40,356 nucleotides of DNA. It comes from ZLKRG08 sp964654815. GTDB lineage: Bacteria; Actinomycetota; Actinomycetes; Nanopelagicales; Nanopelagicaceae. The notes beneath the pieces are model-generated. The model saw nothing but the letters and a program-made list of their open reading frames with translations, was not told the DNA's origin and searched no databases. The translations under genes and the position numbers were made by a program. Location of the stretch: positions 1 through 40,356 of the forward strand of contig CAZZLH010000010.1 of assembly GCA_964654815.1 (NCBI GenBank), written 5' to 3'. Of the stretch, positions 38,870 through 40,356 are shown piece by piece; positions within the stretch are counted from its first letter, which is position 1; each line of letters starts with the position of its first letter.

Positions 38870-40129
38870 ATGAGAAAACAGCTGGCAATTTGCGCTTCTG
38901 TATTTTTCTTAATCTCCTCAAGTCTCTCCGCTAATGCTGCACTTAAGCCTGGAACTTCTTGCAAGAAAGTTGGACAAACAATCATCTCTTCCGGAAAGAA
39001 GTACACCTGTATTAAATCAATTAAGAGGTTGGTTTGGGATAAAGGCACGGAGGTTAAGACAAATCCGATTGCTTCACCTTCCGCGCCACCTTCAAATTCG
39101 ACTACTCCGACGCCTAAGCCAACTCCTATTCCTACTTCATCGCCAATACAGGTGATTGATGAGCCTCAAATTGTGCCCGCACCGTGGATCAAGCCTAATC
39201 CATTTCGCAATAACATCATTAAACCAATTGACAGTTTTGAAGAACTGTCTAATCGATACTTAGATTTCCATTACTTAGCGTGGGCGGCATTTCAAGATGC
39301 AGCATCAGTAAAAACAAACAATCCAGTAGATATAAAGGTCTATGTAGGTCCTAATTCTAGGGAATGTAGCGATAACGCTAAACGTGCTATTCAATTAATG
39401 CAGAATGTTTATAGTGGAGCCAACCTTCCAAAAAGAATCCACTTAATACTTTTTGATAATGTCGATAAAAATTGGGCTGAATCTAAAACAAATGAAATAT
39501 TGTTAGGAAATTTTGCAGGCACTAATAACCCTGGAACTAATCCTGAGGGAATAGACGTTGTTTCAGGAGACGCAGTCCTATGGTCAGAAAACGCTTGCTA
39601 TCTTCCTGATCCAAATAGCCTTAATTCAGGCGACATAGCTCACGGCTATACGCATTCAATACAACGCTTTCAATTTAAGGCATCGTATCCAGATTGGAAT
39701 TGGGAGAAATGGGGCGGTGTGCCACGTTGGTTACTAGAGGGTGGTGCCACCTTCTCCGAAAATATTACAGAACGGGGAGGTTCCTACTATTCATGGAAAA
39801 ATACCGGGCAATTTCACGATTCGCAAATCAAAGCCTACGGCCTACAATTTTTCAAAGATTTTTTGAAATATGAAAAAAGCACATCTACCAAGAATTCTTG
39901 GGGACCCACCGAAGTCTGGCCTAATCAGAGATCGTATGATGTTGGAAATTTGGCATGTGAAGTACTAATTGCCATTAAAGGTCCCGCAATTATTATCAAT
40001 CTTTACGCAGATTTTGCGAAAACGCGAGATTTTGATCTTAGTTTTAAGAATCTATTTGGAGTAACTTGGAGCGAAGTCGAACCAGTTGTTGCCACTGCAA
40101 TTTACAAATTTGTTCAAGAAACCTTCTAA
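38870..40129 (+). CDS. Secreted gluzincin-like protein with altered HExxH motif (HGYTH)
   Basis: A 419-residue exported protein. It has a signal peptide (1-23, ending SANA), then a small two-cysteine module (SCKKVGQTIISSGKKYTCIK, residues 29-48). A Pro/Ser/Thr-rich linker (about 66-95) leads to a large domain. There, IAHGYTHSIQRF (His258, His262) and, 28 residues later, PRWLLEGGATFSEN (Glu290) match the gluzincin metallopeptidase layout H-E-x-x-H ... W-L-x-E-G-x-A. The catalytic glutamate is replaced by Gly259, codon GGC. Zinc binding could persist, but ordinary hydrolysis is doubtful. No exact family is recognised. It is the only gene between the two tRNA-derived repeats. Confidence 0.8.
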   Translation: MRKQLAICASVFFLISSSLSANAALKPGTSCKKVGQTIISSGKKYTCIKSIKRLVWDKGTEVKTNPIASPSAPPSNSTTPTPKPTPIPTSSPIQVIDEPQIVPAPWIKPNPFRNNIIKPIDSFEELSNRYLDFHYLAWAAFQDAASVKTNNPVDIKVYVGPNSRECSDNAKRAIQLMQNVYSGANLPKRIHLILFDNVDKNWAESKTNEILLGNFAGTNNPGTNPEGIDVVSGDAVLWSENACYLPDPNSLNSGDIAHGYTHSIQRFQFKASYPDWNWEKWGGVPRWLLEGGATFSENITERGGSYYSWKNTGQFHDSQIKAYGLQFFKDFLKYEKSTSTKNSWGPTEVWPNQRSYDVGNLACEVLIAIKGPAIIINLYADFAKTRDFDLSFKNLFGVTWSEVEPVVATAIYKFVQETF

Positions 40130-40243
40130 ATTGCCCATCGCTTTATTTAAACAACTAAATTCTCCCTATGAGAAATTGGTTAGTAACAGTGATAACACCC
40201 TGCTAAAACTTTTAGATAAAAATAGTCATTGCTAGGCACGAAT

Positions 40244-40275
40244 TTGGTGTAAAAATCTAATTGCAGACACACCAA
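40244..40275. repeat. Inverted repeat near the right attachment site
   Basis: TTGGTGT (40244-40250) and ACACCAA (40269-40275) are exact complements 18 bases apart, in the non-coding stretch 40130-40301 before the right repeat. There is no T tract, so termination is unlikely. An arm-type recombinase or accessory-factor site is possible. Nothing else was found in this spacer. Confidence 0.5.
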
Positions 40276-40301
40276 TACACGCTTAGAAATAGGTTTATGG
40301 C

Positions 40302-40346
40302 GACTCATAATCCGGTCGTCGTGGGTTCGAGCCCCACCCCCCTCAC
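40302..40346 (+). repeat. Right attachment-site copy (tRNA 3' fragment)
   Basis: An exact 45-bp duplicate of 38789-38833, starting GACTCATAATCCGG and ending in CCCCCCTCAC. The 5' half of a tRNA is absent upstream, so this is not a gene. It is the displaced tRNA end expected after integration, or the junction with a further element beyond the window. Confidence 0.92.
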
Positions 40347-40356
40347 AATATTTGAA

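Larger units (their letters stand above)
38834..40301. mobile_element. 1.5-kb tRNA-integrated cassette without integrase
   Basis: A segment enclosed by two 45-bp copies of the tRNA 3' half. It holds one secreted-protein gene and about 170 bp of AT-rich non-coding DNA, and it is visibly richer in A and T than the flanking core genes. No frame on either strand resembles an integrase, excisionase or relaxase. It may be a decayed element, a non-autonomous cassette mobilised in trans, or one unit of a longer tandem array continuing past the window end. Confidence 0.7.

Noticed and set aside
40302..40346. A second tRNA gene at the right end
   Set aside because: Only the anticodon-to-3' half is present; the upstream bases cannot form a D arm or 5' acceptor strand, so it is an attachment-site copy.
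1..40356. CRISPR arrays, insertion sequences, transposases or prophage genes
   Set aside because: No regularly spaced repeats with unique spacers, no transposase or phage structural genes and no IS-type terminal repeats were seen; the only mobility signature is the tRNA-derived duplication at the right end.

Overview
The window looks like part of the chromosome of a small, compact, moderately low-GC actinobacterium. The gene content and order are those of the core actinobacterial chromosome: hrcA-dnaJ-rsmE-HIT-phoH-ybeY-CBS, nadD-rsfS-phosphatase, cysteine desulfurase-mnmA-ligA, fabD-fabH-acpP-fabF-accD and a DUF3145 protein. Base composition is nearly balanced, spacers are a few bases long, stop/start overlaps of 1 or 4 bases are common, and several promoters look leaderless. 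This fits a streamlined freshwater lineage such as acI/Nanopelagicales, but that placement is inference. Two runs of exactly 100 N are assembly gaps inside coding regions.

Layout. From 1 to 25706 everything is on the minus strand: a partial tRNA-Glu, tRNA-Gln, gltX, an FAH-family hydrolase, a CBS/CorC-type membrane protein, ybeY, phoH, a HIT protein, rsmE, dnaJ, hrcA, hemW, lepA, rpsT, holA, comEC, comEA, leuS, tRNA-Ala, a histidine phosphatase, rsfS, nadD, an unlisted 39-residue membrane peptide, ligA, mnmA, a cysteine desulfurase, etfA and etfB. From 25746 to 32907 the plus strand carries glgX and then a type II fatty acid synthesis cluster (fabD, fabH, acpP, fabF, accD-type carboxyltransferase).

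From 32920 to 36138 (minus strand) lies an accessory surface module. It holds a SipW-type signal peptidase, translationally coupled to a small secreted protein, both downstream of a TasA/camelysin-like protein with a structured leader; a SIMPL-domain protein and a DUF3145 protein lie upstream. This resembles the Bacillus tapA-sipW-tasA fibre operon in logic: dedicated peptidase plus major and minor secreted subunits. Then come cspA with a clear terminator, pnuC, an M23-like peptidase and a Pr6Pr-type membrane protein.

The right end holds the most unusual structure. An intact CAT-anticodon tRNA gene is followed by one AT-rich gene and then by an exact 45-bp copy of the tRNA 3' half. This is the signature of site-specific integration into a tRNA gene, but the enclosed 1.5 kb has no integrase. 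Its only gene encodes a secreted gluzincin-like protein whose expected HExxH motif reads HGYTH.
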